From positions 17,008,501 through 17,072,500 of the forward strand of contig NC_079321.1 in NCBI RefSeq assembly GCF_029931775.1: 64,000 bases of DNA, given 5' to 3'. How positions within the stretch are numbered: the first letter of the stretch is position 1; each line of letters begins with the position of its first letter. The position numbers were made by a program, and so were the translations under genes. The DNA is from Euleptes europaea (Eukaryota; Chordata; Lepidosauria; Squamata; Sphaerodactylidae). Below the pieces are notes generated by a model that made no database searches, had not been told where the DNA came from, and was given only the letters and a program-made list of their open reading frames with translations. This document shows positions 48,201 through 58,118 of the stretch, piece after piece.

Positions 48201-51200
48201 TACAGAGGGGAATTGGGAGACATCGAGTAAAAAAGGTAGCTCGAGCCAACCCAATTACTAGCTGGTGAGACGGGAAACAGGATGGAAGCAAAGGACCTTG
48301 TAATGTTCTCCCCAGGGTTTATTGATAGCAAACATTCAGGTAAAAGGACTTTGGCACCAAAGGATATGGGATGACAGCACCAGAGTCCCTTGCGCTCTAG
48401 CTCTCACAAGTTTGTTACAATCCCCATTCACAGATGCTCTAAATTCTTCCTGTGACAAATTGGAGGTAGGGGGCAAGAAAAGACACCATGACATAGGAGC
48501 AAGTTCACTTGTCTCGAACTTGCCATCTGTTTAGCCGTCACATCAGAATTTCCCAGCGCTGGGGTGGAATGACATGGATTGGATGCTGAACAAAAACCAA
48601 GATGCACCAATTATTCTTACCTTGCTAATAAACGTCGGCTTTAACTGAGCAGTGGCATAACATGGATTGAAATATCTACTAAGTGTTCTCTGTGAAAAGG
48701 AAAAAAAATCTTTACTAAGCATCGCAACAAGAAAACTTACTGATGCATTTAGGGAGGTAACACTAATTTTCCGTATTTACCATTATGATACACAACACTG
48801 TTAGAGCAAGTTCAAATGCAAGTTCAACCACAAGATAATAACAGCACTAAAGGGGGGAGGGTTGAAGAGAAAAGAGACAGTTTAAAAGCAGGCATTTTTA
48901 CCATTGTACAACTGCTGGCATATCTTTTCAAAACTGGGATTTCGTTTTTCTAGCTCCTCTGAACTACTTAGTACAGAGTGCTTTATGAGAATTACAAGCA
49001 GGAAAACCACTTGCAGAATGTATCCTACTATTTCCATAATTAGAGACACCTCTGGCTTCCAGTCTCCCACAGCGGAGGTTTGGGGTTGCATTTGAACAAA
49101 GATTTGCCCATTATTTTGCCCCTCTCTGCTGCCCCCCCCCCATTCTGTTATTATACATAACGTTACAATTGGGTTTTTAAGACTAAAATAAACAGCTATT
49201 ACTTACTGGGGGAGGAAGCGTTCTGTACCGCACATAAAAAACAGCAGCAATTAATGCAATGTCTCTTAAAACAATCATAGAAGTAAGAGGAACTGGGGAA
49301 AAAACAGAATTTATTTAAATATATCTTAATGTACATGCAGAAAGGCAACTAAAATCTATTATATACCTGAAGGCACAGCATCCAGATTCATTAACGCACA
49401 AAGACAACACACACAAACTACTTGGTCTTTTCCATTCAATCTAAATTAGTGGTGTTGCATGTGCTGTCAACAGGCTGACTAACACTTATTATAACACCAT
49501 GTATACGGGTCAGGAACAGAGGACAAAAATCTATTGCTTAATATCACCTAGGGAGAACTAGAGCGACTCGCCTTTTTAATATGCTCTCAGATAAAGACAG
49601 ATAAAGCTTACATTTAAATTGGCCAAATTTGGATGGTGAATTATGAAGACTAGGCGAGCATGGGTCGAACCTAACGAATGAGTGTTTTTATATTTATATG
49701 TGGATTCTAACTGTGTTTTAGTTAAGCTTAAGTTTTTAATAGTTCTCCTATGAATGTATGATTATGTATTTATTGATGTATATAGCTATTATTTTTATCA
49801 TGTAAAAGTTTTTTATTGTTGGTCTGGGACCGTATTAAACACACTATTCACTGTACTATTGCTTAATATTCGGTGGATGCTACAGAAGCACAACTTTAAA
49901 AGTGCTTCCCAGAATCAGACTATGCAAGAGAAAGTGTATCAAAAGACCCACAAACATAAAAGGGCAAACGGACCACTAACTGGAGAGTTCAAGCTGATTT
50001 ACCAGCCACATTGGCAGACACAAGTCAACTCTGTGACTGGTTCTCTGGAAATATTTTATGTGTACATACATACCAATCACTTCCTTATTAACATGTGCAC
50101 ACATCTTCAGATCAATTCTGATGTCTACATGCTGTTTAGCAAGCAATTCCGCCAGCAATCAGGCTGAAGTGAACCTTGTAATGAGTCCTGATGAAGGCCA
50201 ATTATCACTTACTATTTCTAGGTCTTTCACAACTATTCAAAGGTCCAGTTAAATCATCTTAGATAAGAAAACGAATGCACTAAAACGCAGTAATGAATTC
50301 AATTAAAAGAATGCATAAATCACATTTTCTTTTCAATGTGAATTTTGCTAGGCTATCTAGTCCATTTTCATTCTGCCCTCCCTCCAAGGAGCTCACCGTG
50401 GCATCCTTTGGTTATCCCTTCCCGACGGTATCCTCATAACAACCCTATGAGGTAGGTTAGGCAGAGAGAACATGACTGGCTGAGATCATACAGAGAGCTC
50501 CCAGGGCAGAGCAGGGCCCTGAACGTAGGCCTCTCAGAACGAGACTCAACAGTCCAATCACTACACCACACCAGGCTTGCTTGGAGAGCCTAAGCCCTGA
50601 GGTCGAGTCACCCAAAAACTAGAAACAGGAAAGTTCCTCCGCTTTCCATCATCAATAAAGACAGTCATTTGAAGGATGGCTATTTTCTTACCTGGAATAA
50701 GTTCTGCATAAGTCAGGCTAATGTACAGGACGCTGATAAGTACTTTATCAGCCAGAGGGTCCAAGGCGCTCCCCAATGCAGATTTCTGGTTGATCCAGTT
50801 CCGTGCAATAAAGCCATCCAACTGAAAACATACACAGAAAAAGGACTGCTACTGCCAACTTTAAAAGTTTGGTCAAGATCCAAAGAGTTGTTTTTGGCAT
50901 TCCCAATGGCTTGACTATGCCCCATGGAATGGGGTCAGCAGACCCCACGTTATTTCACAAACTGTTCTGGAGAAGTCTGCTCAATTTCAACAGAGGCCTG
51001 GAACAAGCCAAAAAACAACAACAACCTTCTTGGGCACAAGGAATGAGTTGCACCATTCCTTGGATCCTGGCTGTTGGCAGAAAACTAACTGTTCCAATTT
51101 ATTACACAACATGGCACTCTGCACACTTTTCTCCTAACAGCTCAATTTACATAGTAATAAATACATAGTAATACAGGTACACTGGAAATCCAGCCAGACA

Positions 51201-54200
51201 TCAGTAAATTGTAGCTGTGTAAATGCATATGCATATGAACAGCGCCGCATGGCGCAGAGTGGTAAGCTGCAGTACTGCAGTCCAAGCTCTGCTCACGACC
51301 TGAGTTCGATCCCGACGGAAGTCGGTTTCAGGTAGCCGGCTCAAGGTTGACTCAGCCTTCCATCCTTCCGAGGTCGGTAAAATGAGTACCCAGCTTGCTG
51401 GGGGTAAAGGGAAGATGACTGCGGAAGGCACTGGCAAACCACCCCGTAAACAAAGTCTGTCTAGGAAACGTAGGGATGTGACGTCACCCCATGGGTCAGG
51501 AATGACCTGGTACTTGCACAGGGGACCTTTACCTTTTTAAATGCATATGCAACAGGGCTTTTCATACACTAATGACAAGTGGCATTAAGACCTCACAGGC
51601 ATGCTGATCGTAGGGACTCCCTGTTTAAAGGCAAACTTTAAAAGTGCATTCCCATGGTTCTCTCAGAAAGGGACAAAAATTTAAGGCTGTCAAAACAAGT
51701 GTTAAAGCCACAGCATTCTTTACGAAACTGTAAACAAAAATGAGAAAATATTTTCTTCTATAATATGATTCAAGAGACAGCTCTACAATAAACATTGCGT
51801 GAAAAGTGAAATGCATTTCAGAACTATATCGTAAGACTTACCAAATCGGTGACGCCGGCTAGAGCAAATACACCCAATGCAATATTGAAATCTTCTTCAA
51901 CGATCAAGTAGCCCAAAACTGGTGCCAGACCAATCCTTGCCATTGAAAGGAAATTAGGGACCGTCCAGGGGTTTTCATACTGGGGAAATAAAAACAGCAG
52001 GCACTTCATGTAAGTCTGTTAGTACAATCTTATGCTGAGATACTTCAGTCTAAGCTCACTGGTTAGTTGGTTTATGCTGGAGTGCCACATTAGATGGCTA
52101 TCTGTCAGCAATGCTGATTCTATGACCTTAAGCAGATGATGAGAGGAAGGGCATCTTGGCCATCTTCTGGGCATGGAGTAGGAGTCACTGGAGGTGTGGG
52201 GGGGAGGTCGTTTGGAATTTCCTGCATTGCGCAGGGGGTTGGACTAGATTACCCTGGTGGTCCCTTCCAACTCTATGATTCTAAGCCAAACACAGAAACC
52301 TGAACTCAGCCTGACTTAATATGATAGAACTTGAGCCTTGATTTCAAGGTGGGTTGGGGGCAGGGAAAGAGTTGCCCCTGAACTGCAGCAATTAATCCCC
52401 CCACACGCACACAAATCACAATCCCTTTTGAACCACACACCAAGGTTAGGGAAAAAACCTTCCAAACAGCTGGGAAGCATTGAAACCTACCATCTAACAG
52501 TTTTAAAACTTGATTTAAATGCCACGTACTAACCGTATACAACTGATAGGGTTTAAAAACTGATATTATGGTTTCAATGTATAAAGGCTATTCCTGCCAT
52601 TATTATAATGTTTAAAGTGGAATTTCTGTCCTATTGACATGGCTCAATACCTCAGGTAACCTAGATAATTTACCAAGGACTTTCCTCCCATTTTTTAATG
52701 TATGAAATTTAATGCACATTGCCAACATAACTGCTCAACAGTAGATGTAAGCCCTTCATTAGACTAAAATACACTGATTTCTACACATATGATTTACTCC
52801 AGTTCATTTTCTTGTCCTGTCATGTAACTGAATATGCTAAAAGAGTTGAGATTGAGTTATATCGCCTCATGGGAGAAAACTACCAGAATTAAATGAATAT
52901 CTAAGTGTTTACTGAGAAGTAAGCCACACTGAACTCAGTGTAACCATGCACAGCACCTGAATAAACCAGAATTTCTTACAAACCTTATCCACTATTGATC
53001 CAGCTTTGTAATAATTTCATGGTTCCAAAAAGAAAAAGTTCCCAGTTACTTTAATAGTCCAAGAACTCAAGACCGAACAACATGGTGTGATATAGGGTAC
53101 TGAGAAATATCGGTTCAAATCCCTACTCTACCATAGAAGCCTGCTGGGTGACTTTGGGCCAGTCACCTTCTCAGACTAACCTACCTCACATGGTTATTGG
53201 GAGGATAGTAAGGAGGAAAAAATGAGAAAGGGCAGGATAAAATGTACTAAGTAAAGATTTCAATTTCTACTGATACTGGAGCATTTCATAAAAAATGTGT
53301 GAAGTAGCAGTGGGGCCAAAAAGCAGCTTACATCACCATTCTCTCCCCTTCCATCCTACCTTTACAACAACCACACTGTGAGGCAAGTTAGGCTACAGAG
53401 AGGCTATTCACTGATCTTCTATGGCAAAGTAAGGATGCAAAGTTGGATCTCCCAGAGTTTCTAGCCCTATACCAGGCTGGCTTTTCAGTAAGGCCATTTA
53501 TGCATGGGAGGTTTTGCCCTGGATTTGCCACTCTTTAGATGCACATTTTTCACATCCAAATTCTCAAAACTCAACAGTAAGCCCCCATGCAGAGTTTTGA
53601 GAATTTGGATGGGGGGAAATGTGCATCTAGAGAGCGGCAAATCCAAGGCAGAGCCTCCCATGCATAAACGGCCTATGTCGGGAAAAGAGCCCCACAGTAT
53701 TATGCTCCTTGATCAACTAACTTTCTAAGAGCACTTAGAATAATAGAATCATAGATTTGGAAGGGACCACCAGGGTCATCTAGTCCAACCCCCTGCACAA
53801 TGCAGGAAATGCACAACTACCTCCCACACACGCACCCAGTGACACCCCCCCACACTCCATGCCCAGAAGATGCCCTCCCTCTCATGAACTGCCTAAGGTC
53901 CCACTTTTTTATTGTATACTTTTTTATTTATTCATTAATAAGTAGATATACAGAGGGGGAAAATAGGGAAAGGGAAGATATTATTTACATATCATTTTGT
54001 TGGTATCTAACAATCTCTACCCCTCTTTATAATACCGTCTTCCATATTTACTCGCACGCAAGTTGTGACCTTAGCCATCTAACTGTCACCGCTTTTGACA
54101 ATGTGAGAAAAGTGGGACCTTAACAGTCAAATCATGATGGAGATGGCGAAACTTACTGCTTATATTAATCAGACCGATAATGTACAATTTTTGGGGGAGT

Positions 54201-55980
54201 GGGAGGTGTGGAGAACTTATTGTGAAAAATATTTTTCAATGGGTCATTTTAAAGGATACTCTTTGATTTAATCCCTCACATTTATTTGGTACAGTGAAAA
54301 TATTAGGATGATTACAGGTATATTAATTAGATTAAGTAAGATACTTATAAAGTAACTGAGCAGGGGAGTTATACTGTTAGCAAAAGTATATACAATTTAA
54401 TTATGGACAGAAGAGAGTGAAGGGGAAGTCAATTATGTTTTATTATTTCTTAGATTAGAAATTTTTATAGATTCAACTTTATATTGTTAAGTATTAATGG
54501 AAAATGATTTATGATGTATAAAATGAGAAAACAATAAAAACTTTATTTAAAAAACAGTCAAATCAAATTACTATTGTTGAAGGCTTTCACGGTCCGAGTT
54601 CATTGGTTCTTGTAGGTTATCCAGGCTGTGTGACCGTGGTCTTGGTATTTTCTTTCCTGACATTTCGCCAGCAGCTGTGGCAGGCATCTTCAGAGGAGTA
54701 ATACTGAAGGACAGTGTCTCTCAGTGTCAAGTGTGTAGGAAGAGTAATATATAGTCAGAAAGGGGGGGGTTGAGCTGAATCATTGTCCTGCAAAAAGTAT
54801 CAAAGGTAATGTGCTAATCATTGTCCTGTAAGTATCAAGATAATGTGCTAATGAGGGTGTGGTATGTTAATATGGAACCATTGTATCCTGAAGTGATCTG
54901 TTAATTGGTTCTTGTAGGTTATCCGGGCTGTGTAACCGTGGTCTTGGAATTTTCTTTCCTGACGTTTCGCCAGCAGCTGTGGCAGGCATCTTCAGAGGAG
55001 TCACACTGAAGGACAGTATCTCTCAGTGTCAAGTGTGTAGGAAGAGTAATATATAGTCAGAAAGGGGTTGGGTTGAGCTGAATCATTGTCCTGCAAAAAG
55101 TATCAAAGGTAATGTGCTAATCATTGTCCTGTAAGTATCAAGATAATGTGCTAATGAGGGTGTGGGATGTTAAAATGGAACTCTTCCTACACCCTTGACA
55201 CTGAGAGACACCGTCCTTCAGTGTGACTCCTCTGAAGATGCCTGCCACAGCTGCTGGCGAAACGTCAGGAAAGAAAATACCAAGACCACGGTCACACAGC
55301 CCGGATAACCTACAAGAACCAACAAATTACTATTATGTTAAAGGTCCCACTTTTCCCACACTGTCAAAAGCGGCGAAAGTTAGACGGCTAAGGTCACAAC
55401 TTGCGTGCGAGTAAACAGATAACTCACGCCTTCCCCATGTTAACAAAAAAAAACAAAAAACGAAACCCTGCTGCTAGAAAGCTAGCCTGTCAAGGGGCAT
55501 ACCATCGTCACATGACACCCCCCACACACACAACTTCCGGTACCGCCACAGGCTGACAGGTGAGCAACGGCCCCTTACCAGTTCGGCGTATCCGCGTGGC
55601 TCCGCTCTCCCAGCGCCCCGCTCCCAGGGCTCCCCCGGCGGCCGAGAGGCCCCCTCATCGCTGCTGCGGGACCGCCTCGGCTGCCCCGCTCCGCGAGAGG
55701 CGGCGCACGAAGGGAAGCCGCCGGCTGAGGCCGGAGGGGCGGCGAACAGCTCCGAGCTGCGCACGCGCGCTAACCGCCGGTTGAGCCCGCATGCCGAGGA
55801 GGAGGGGGAGGAGGGACAAGAAGGCGCCGCGAGGCCGCCCAGCGAGGAGGCCGCGAGCGACGCGCGGCGCGCGCCGGCCGCTCCGGCTACGGTGGCCGCG
55901 GCGGGCCGCCCCTGGCTGGCGCTCCTCAGGACCCTCCACCTGCGAGCGGCGCCTCGGCACAGCCAAGCCGCGGCCAGCAT
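45187..55980 (-). CDS. CRLS1: Cardiolipin synthase (CMP-forming), complete CDS in seven exons
   Basis: CRLS1 joins CDP-diacylglycerol and phosphatidylglycerol to make cardiolipin in the inner mitochondrial membrane. The spliced CDS is 1,005 nt (334 residues; human 301, the excess lying in the N-terminal region). Exon 1 encodes an Arg/Ala-rich N-terminus starting [15 protein letters not shown], fitting a mitochondrial presequence; ATG 55980 is chosen because MLA also starts the human protein as I recall it. The mature part begins [20 protein letters not shown]. The CDP-alcohol phosphotransferase motif D-x2-D-G-x2-A-R-x8-G-x3-D-x3-D is intact: TDL at the end of exon 2, then LDGFIARNW and GSALDPLAD in exon 3, so an intron splits it. 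Further hydrophobic segments follow ([35 protein letters not shown]), and the C-terminus is [17 protein letters not shown]. All exons join in phase. The promoter is a CpG island; LRRN4 converges from the left. Confidence 0.95.
45595..45770. repeat. Interspersed repeat fragment
   Basis: TTTATAACCCGTTCTCATCC and a run of AAAACCATTAAAACC motifs. It resembles the AT-rich tails of other repeats in the window; the family is not identified. Confidence 0.35.
46331..46651 (-). repeat. tRNA-derived SINE, family 2
   Basis: A minus-strand full copy in a CRLS1 intron. Tail complement GGTTTTATATGCCGACTTTC, head complement CAACTACGCCACGCTGGCTC. Confidence 0.82.
46666..46853. mobile_element. hAT element with CAGRGSTGTCA termini
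   Basis: The left end CAGAGCTGTCACTCATTTG and the right end TTTCACACCCCTG form an imperfect inverted pair. The 8-bp flanks are CTTTAGAC (46658-46665) and CTTTAGAT (46854-46861). The body GAGGGCTGGATATGAC to GGGGCCGGATCTGGCCCA is typical of a widespread vertebrate hAT family. Confidence 0.8.
47324..47415 (-). CDS. CRLS1: CRLS1 exon 6
   Basis: Between acceptor TTTATCAG and donor TG|GTATGT. It encodes [20 protein letters not shown] and [11 protein letters not shown], a membrane segment. Confidence 0.93.
47770..48108 (+). mobile_element. CR1-family LINE tail
   Basis: It runs from GAAGATGACCCATCCTGTGA through GTTCCTCAGTGGAACAGGCT to GGACTAGATGACGCTGGTGA and ATTCTATGATC. Confidence 0.78.
48109..48620. 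other. CRLS1: CRLS1 intron, unassigned
   Basis: I recognise no exon or repeat in this stretch. Confidence 0.35.
48621..48689 (-). CDS. CRLS1: CRLS1 exon 5
   Basis: Twenty-three codons, phase 0 at both ends, acceptor TTTTCACAG, donor AAG|GTAAGA. It encodes [20 protein letters not shown] and ISK. Confidence 0.94.
49207..49292 (-). CDS. CRLS1: CRLS1 exon 4
   Basis: Acceptor TTTCCCCAG, donor CCA|GTAAGT. It completes Val and encodes [20 protein letters not shown] and RYRTLPPP, a membrane segment and loop. Confidence 0.94.
49293..50360. other. CRLS1: CRLS1 intron 3, unassigned part
   Basis: AT-rich intron sequence without recognised repeats. The longest open frame (49754-50167, plus strand) shows no known domain. 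Confidence 0.4.
50368..50578 (-). repeat. tRNA-derived SINE, family 3
   Basis: A minus-strand copy with AACAACCCTATGAGGTAGGT and head complement CAATCACTACACCACACCAG. Confidence 0.72.
50692..50821 (-). CDS. CRLS1: CRLS1 exon 3 (catalytic motif)
   Basis: Acceptor ATGTTTTCAG, donor CCAG|GTAAGA. It encodes [20 protein letters not shown] and [16 protein letters not shown], holding all but the first Asp of the CDP-alcohol phosphotransferase signature. Confidence 0.96.
51240..51537 (+). repeat. Sauria SINE (near full length)
   Basis: Head GCCGCATGGCGCAGAGTGGT, B box GAGTTCGATCCC, body CGGCTCAAGGTTGACTCAGC, and the tail CATGGGTCAGGAATGACCTG and CTTTACCTTT. Confidence 0.94.
51842..51979 (-). CDS. 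CRLS1: CRLS1 exon 2
   Basis: Forty-six codons, phase 0 at both ends, acceptor ATTTCCCCAG, donor TTG|GTAAGT. It encodes [20 protein letters not shown] and onward to FALAGVTDL; the final Asp is the first of the catalytic motif. Confidence 0.96.
52090..52283 (+). mobile_element. CR1-family LINE tail
   Basis: It runs from TTAGATGGCTATCTGTCAGC to CTTCCAACTCTATGATTCTA. Confidence 0.78.
52290..53060. other. CRLS1: CRLS1 intron 1, unassigned part
   Basis: No exon or repeat family is recognised. AT-rich. Confidence 0.4.
53080..53482. repeat. Two family-3 SINE copies, head-to-tail inverted
   Basis: 53080-53262 on plus (CATGGTGTGATATAGGGTAC, core GGGTGACTTTGGGCCAGTCA) and 53325-53482 on minus (CTTTACAACAACCACACTGT, TACCAGGCTGGC). 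Confidence 0.62.
53491..53674. mobile_element. Fold-back MITE (ATTTATGCATGGGAGG ends)
   Basis: The left end AGGCCATTTATGCATGGGAG is mirrored by CTCCCATGCATAAACGGCCT. Inner arms around AGTTTTGAGAATTTGGATG also pair, so almost the whole element folds on itself. It is related to the ends at 19,465 and to the fragment at 14.4 kb. Confidence 0.75.
53740..53895 (-). mobile_element. CR1-family LINE tail, minus strand
   Basis: ATAGAATCATAGATTTGGAA followed by CCAACCCCCTGCACAATGCA is the classic CR1 3' end in reverse. Confidence 0.82.
54135..54552 (+). mobile_element. 5'-truncated L1-type LINE with 13-bp target duplication
   Basis: AACAGTCAAATCA is found at 54122-54134 and 54553-54565. The body matches the 3' part of the 31,866 element (ATGGCGAAACTTACTGC, TTTTTGGGGGAGTGGGAGG) and ends in an AATAAAAAC signal and a short A tail. 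Confidence 0.82.
54576..55322. mobile_element. Penelope-like composite: two direct terminal repeats plus an inverted partial copy, 12-bp target duplication
   Basis: CAAATTACTATT flanks it at 54564-54575 and 55323-55334. Two minus-oriented repeat copies (about 54577-54905 and 54906-55185) are followed by a plus-oriented partial copy (about 55186-55322). Tandem pseudo-LTRs with an inverted end are known for Penelope-like elements. No reverse transcriptase frame is present. Confidence 0.65.
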
Positions 55981-56240
55981 GACTCGGGGAGGCGGGCGGC
56001 CGCCTCGCCCGCGGCGACAGGGCTCGGGGAAGGGGCGGAGGCCGCAAGCCCCTCCTCTTCCTCGCCTGCGTCCCCAGCGCCGGTGGCCGCTACCTCGCCT
56101 TCCGCCATTCGACTCAAGCGCCCCGCCGACTACCTCGGCGGGACACGGCGCGGAGCCTGCGTGGCCTTTACGACGTCGCCGCCCTGCTTTACGGCGGCAC
56201 GCCTCCCAGCTTCCCCCCCACCCCTCTTAATTCATGGAGC
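55540..56240 (-). promoter_or_regulatory. CRLS1: CpG-island promoter of CRLS1
   Basis: About 700 bp very rich in CG dinucleotides, in sharp contrast with the AT-rich flanks. It covers CRLS1 exon 1 and about 260 bp upstream of its ATG. No TATA box is evident, typical of a housekeeping promoter. Transcription from the opposite strand is possible but not shown. Confidence 0.8.
55579..55980 (-). CDS. CRLS1: CRLS1 exon 1
   Basis: 134 codons from ATG 55980 to donor CTG|GTAAGG. It is Arg/Ala-rich ([20 protein letters not shown]), compatible with a mitochondrial presequence, and ends EPRGYAEL. The N-terminal region is longer than in human and low in complexity, as usual for this exon. Confidence 0.88.
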
Positions 56241-56466
56241 AGATGACACCCCCCCCCCTCCAGGCACTGTCCAGCAGAGCCTTGTCGGGGAGGGGGAAGT
56301 AAAACTACTTTTTTTCTGAATGGAAGGGCTGTTTGGCTGAAAAGGCAACTGGGTATCGGGAGGCACTGTCACAAGGCCCATGGAAGCGCTCTCCTGGGTC
56401 ACCTTGCCCGCCAAGAGGTAGACAGGTGTTGCAAACAAGGATGGGAACAAGGAGAGGGTGCATTTT

Positions 56467-57237
56467 ATTGTCGAAGGCTTTTACGGTCAGAGTTCATTGG
56501 TTCTTGTAGGTTATCCGGGCTGTGTGATCCTGGTCTTGGTATTTTCTTTCCTGACGTTTCGCCAGCAGCTGTGACAGGCAGCTTCAGAGGAGTAACACTG
56601 TCCTTCACTGTCCTTCAGTGTTACTCCTCTGAAGATGCCTGCCACAGCTGCTGGTGAAACGTCAGGAAAGAAAATACCAAGACCAAGATACCAAGAAAGA
56701 AAATACCAAGGATAGGGTGCATTTTATTGTCAAAGGCTTTCACGGTCAGAGTTCATTGGTTCTTGTAGGTTATCCGGGCTGTGTGACCGTGATCTTGGTT
56801 TTTTCTTTCCTGATGTTTCGCCAGCAGCTGTGGCCGGCATCTTCAGAGGAGTAACACTGAAGGACAGCGAAGGACAGTGTTACTCCTCTGAAGATGCTGG
56901 CCACAGCTGCTGGTGAAACATCAGGAAAGAAAATACCAAGATCACGGTCACACAGCCCGGATAACCTACAAGAACCAATGAACTCTGACCGTGAAAGCCT
57001 TTGACAATAAAATGCACCCTCTCCTTGGTATTTTCTTTCTTGGTATCTTGGTCTTGGTATTTTCTTTCCTGACGTTTCACCAGCAGCTGTGGCAGGCATC
57101 TTCAGAGGAGTAACACTGTCCTTCGCTGTCCTTCAGTGTTACTCCTCTGAAGATGCCTGCCACAGCTGCTGGCGAAACGTCAGGAAAGAAAATACCAAGA
57201 CCACGGTCACACAGCCCGGATAACCTACAAGAACCAA
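56467..57237. mobile_element. Palindromic array of six Penelope-like repeat ends with exact 12-bp target duplication
   Basis: Six copies alternate minus, plus, minus, plus, minus, plus. The block is symmetrical about ~56,870. AGGGTGCATTTT flanks it at 56455-56466 and 57238-57249. Inner copies also carry GGGTGCATTTTATTGTC, that is, host target sequence joined to the element end. No coding sequence is present. Confidence 0.7.
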
Positions 57238-57249
57238 AGGGTGCATTTT

Positions 57250-57425
57250 GTTTGCATGAACGCGAGTGCTACTTATATCCCAGGTCCGGTCTCTTTTGCA
57301 GAGTTTTTAATAATGCACTACAGTGTCATTTAGCAGTTGAATTGATGAGCAGGATAGTCATAATCAGTTAACATTGATAAAGAAGGGGATTGGGTAAAAG
57401 TCAGATCTGTGCCACTGCAGTACTG
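57250..57425. other. Intergenic, nothing recognised
   Basis: Short unique stretch between the palindrome and a SINE. Confidence 0.3.
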
Positions 57426-58118
57426 TGAAGTTTATATGTCCCACCTTACTCCCCAATGGGGTCTCAAAGCAGCCTACATCATTCTTCTCTCCTCCATCTT
57501 ATTCTTCCAACAACCCTGTGAGGTAGGTTAGGCTGAGAGTGAGTGATTGGCCTATGGTCACCCAGCAATTTCTCATGGCACAAGTGGGGATTCAAACCTG
57601 TTCTCCCAAATCCTAGTCTGACACTCTAAGCACTACACCGCACTGGCTCTTCAAGTACTGGATCAATGTTTTTTATGGTTCAGTCTGTGGTCCTGGCTTT
57701 AACATGTGATTTGATACTGGATTTGGGGGAGTTCTGTTTAAAAAACAGCCAGAGGGTCCATGTAGATCCAGCTTTTACTTTTTTCAATAATCTGCTAAAT
57801 TGATGTTCATGGTGAACAAGGTAGGATAAAAATGTGCTGGGGGGATGATTCATGGCAAACACAAAAGATGTAACTGAGCAGCCATTTCTTGTCATAACAG
57901 GCAAGTTAATTTTATTAGAATCTTTTAAAGTATCAGTGAAGTATTTTACTAAAGGCAGAAGTGAATAAATATATTTCATCTTTCTCCCCAGTGGGGAGCT
58001 AAAACATCTTACATCATTCTCCATTTTATCCTTACAATTATGCTGTGAAGTAGATTAAGGCAGTGTGTGTGACTGGCCCAAGGTCATACAGCAAGATTCT
58101 ACTAAACCACACTGGCTT
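57426..58118 (-). repeat. Two tRNA-derived SINE copies, family 3, with unassigned DNA between
   Basis: 57426-57652 (minus strand; CCACCTTACTCCCCAATGGG, head complement CTAAGCACTACACCGCACTG) and 57955-58118 (minus strand; ATATTTCATCTTTCTCCCCA, CCCAAGGTCATACAGCAAG). Confidence 0.7.

Larger units (their letters stand above)
54047..55414. mobile_element. Fold-back MITE with ~74-bp arms, split by two later insertions
   Basis: The left arm 54047-54121 (TTTACTCGCACGCAAGTTGT and onward to GTGGGACCTT) is the reverse complement of 55340-55414 with a few mismatches. Removing the L1 end (54135-54552, with its 13-bp duplication) and the Penelope-like composite (54576-55322, with its 12-bp duplication) leaves a spacer of about 25 bp. 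Confidence 0.75.

Noticed and set aside
49754-50167. A 137-residue frame in CRLS1 intron 3
   Set aside because: AT-rich, low-complexity start and no known domain; it lies wholly within an intron.
55781-56230. A 149-residue plus-strand frame in the CpG island
   Set aside because: G/C-rich antisense shadow of CRLS1 exon 1, composed of Ala/Arg/Pro with no domain. The minus-strand frame splices in phase to the conserved CRLS1 exons.
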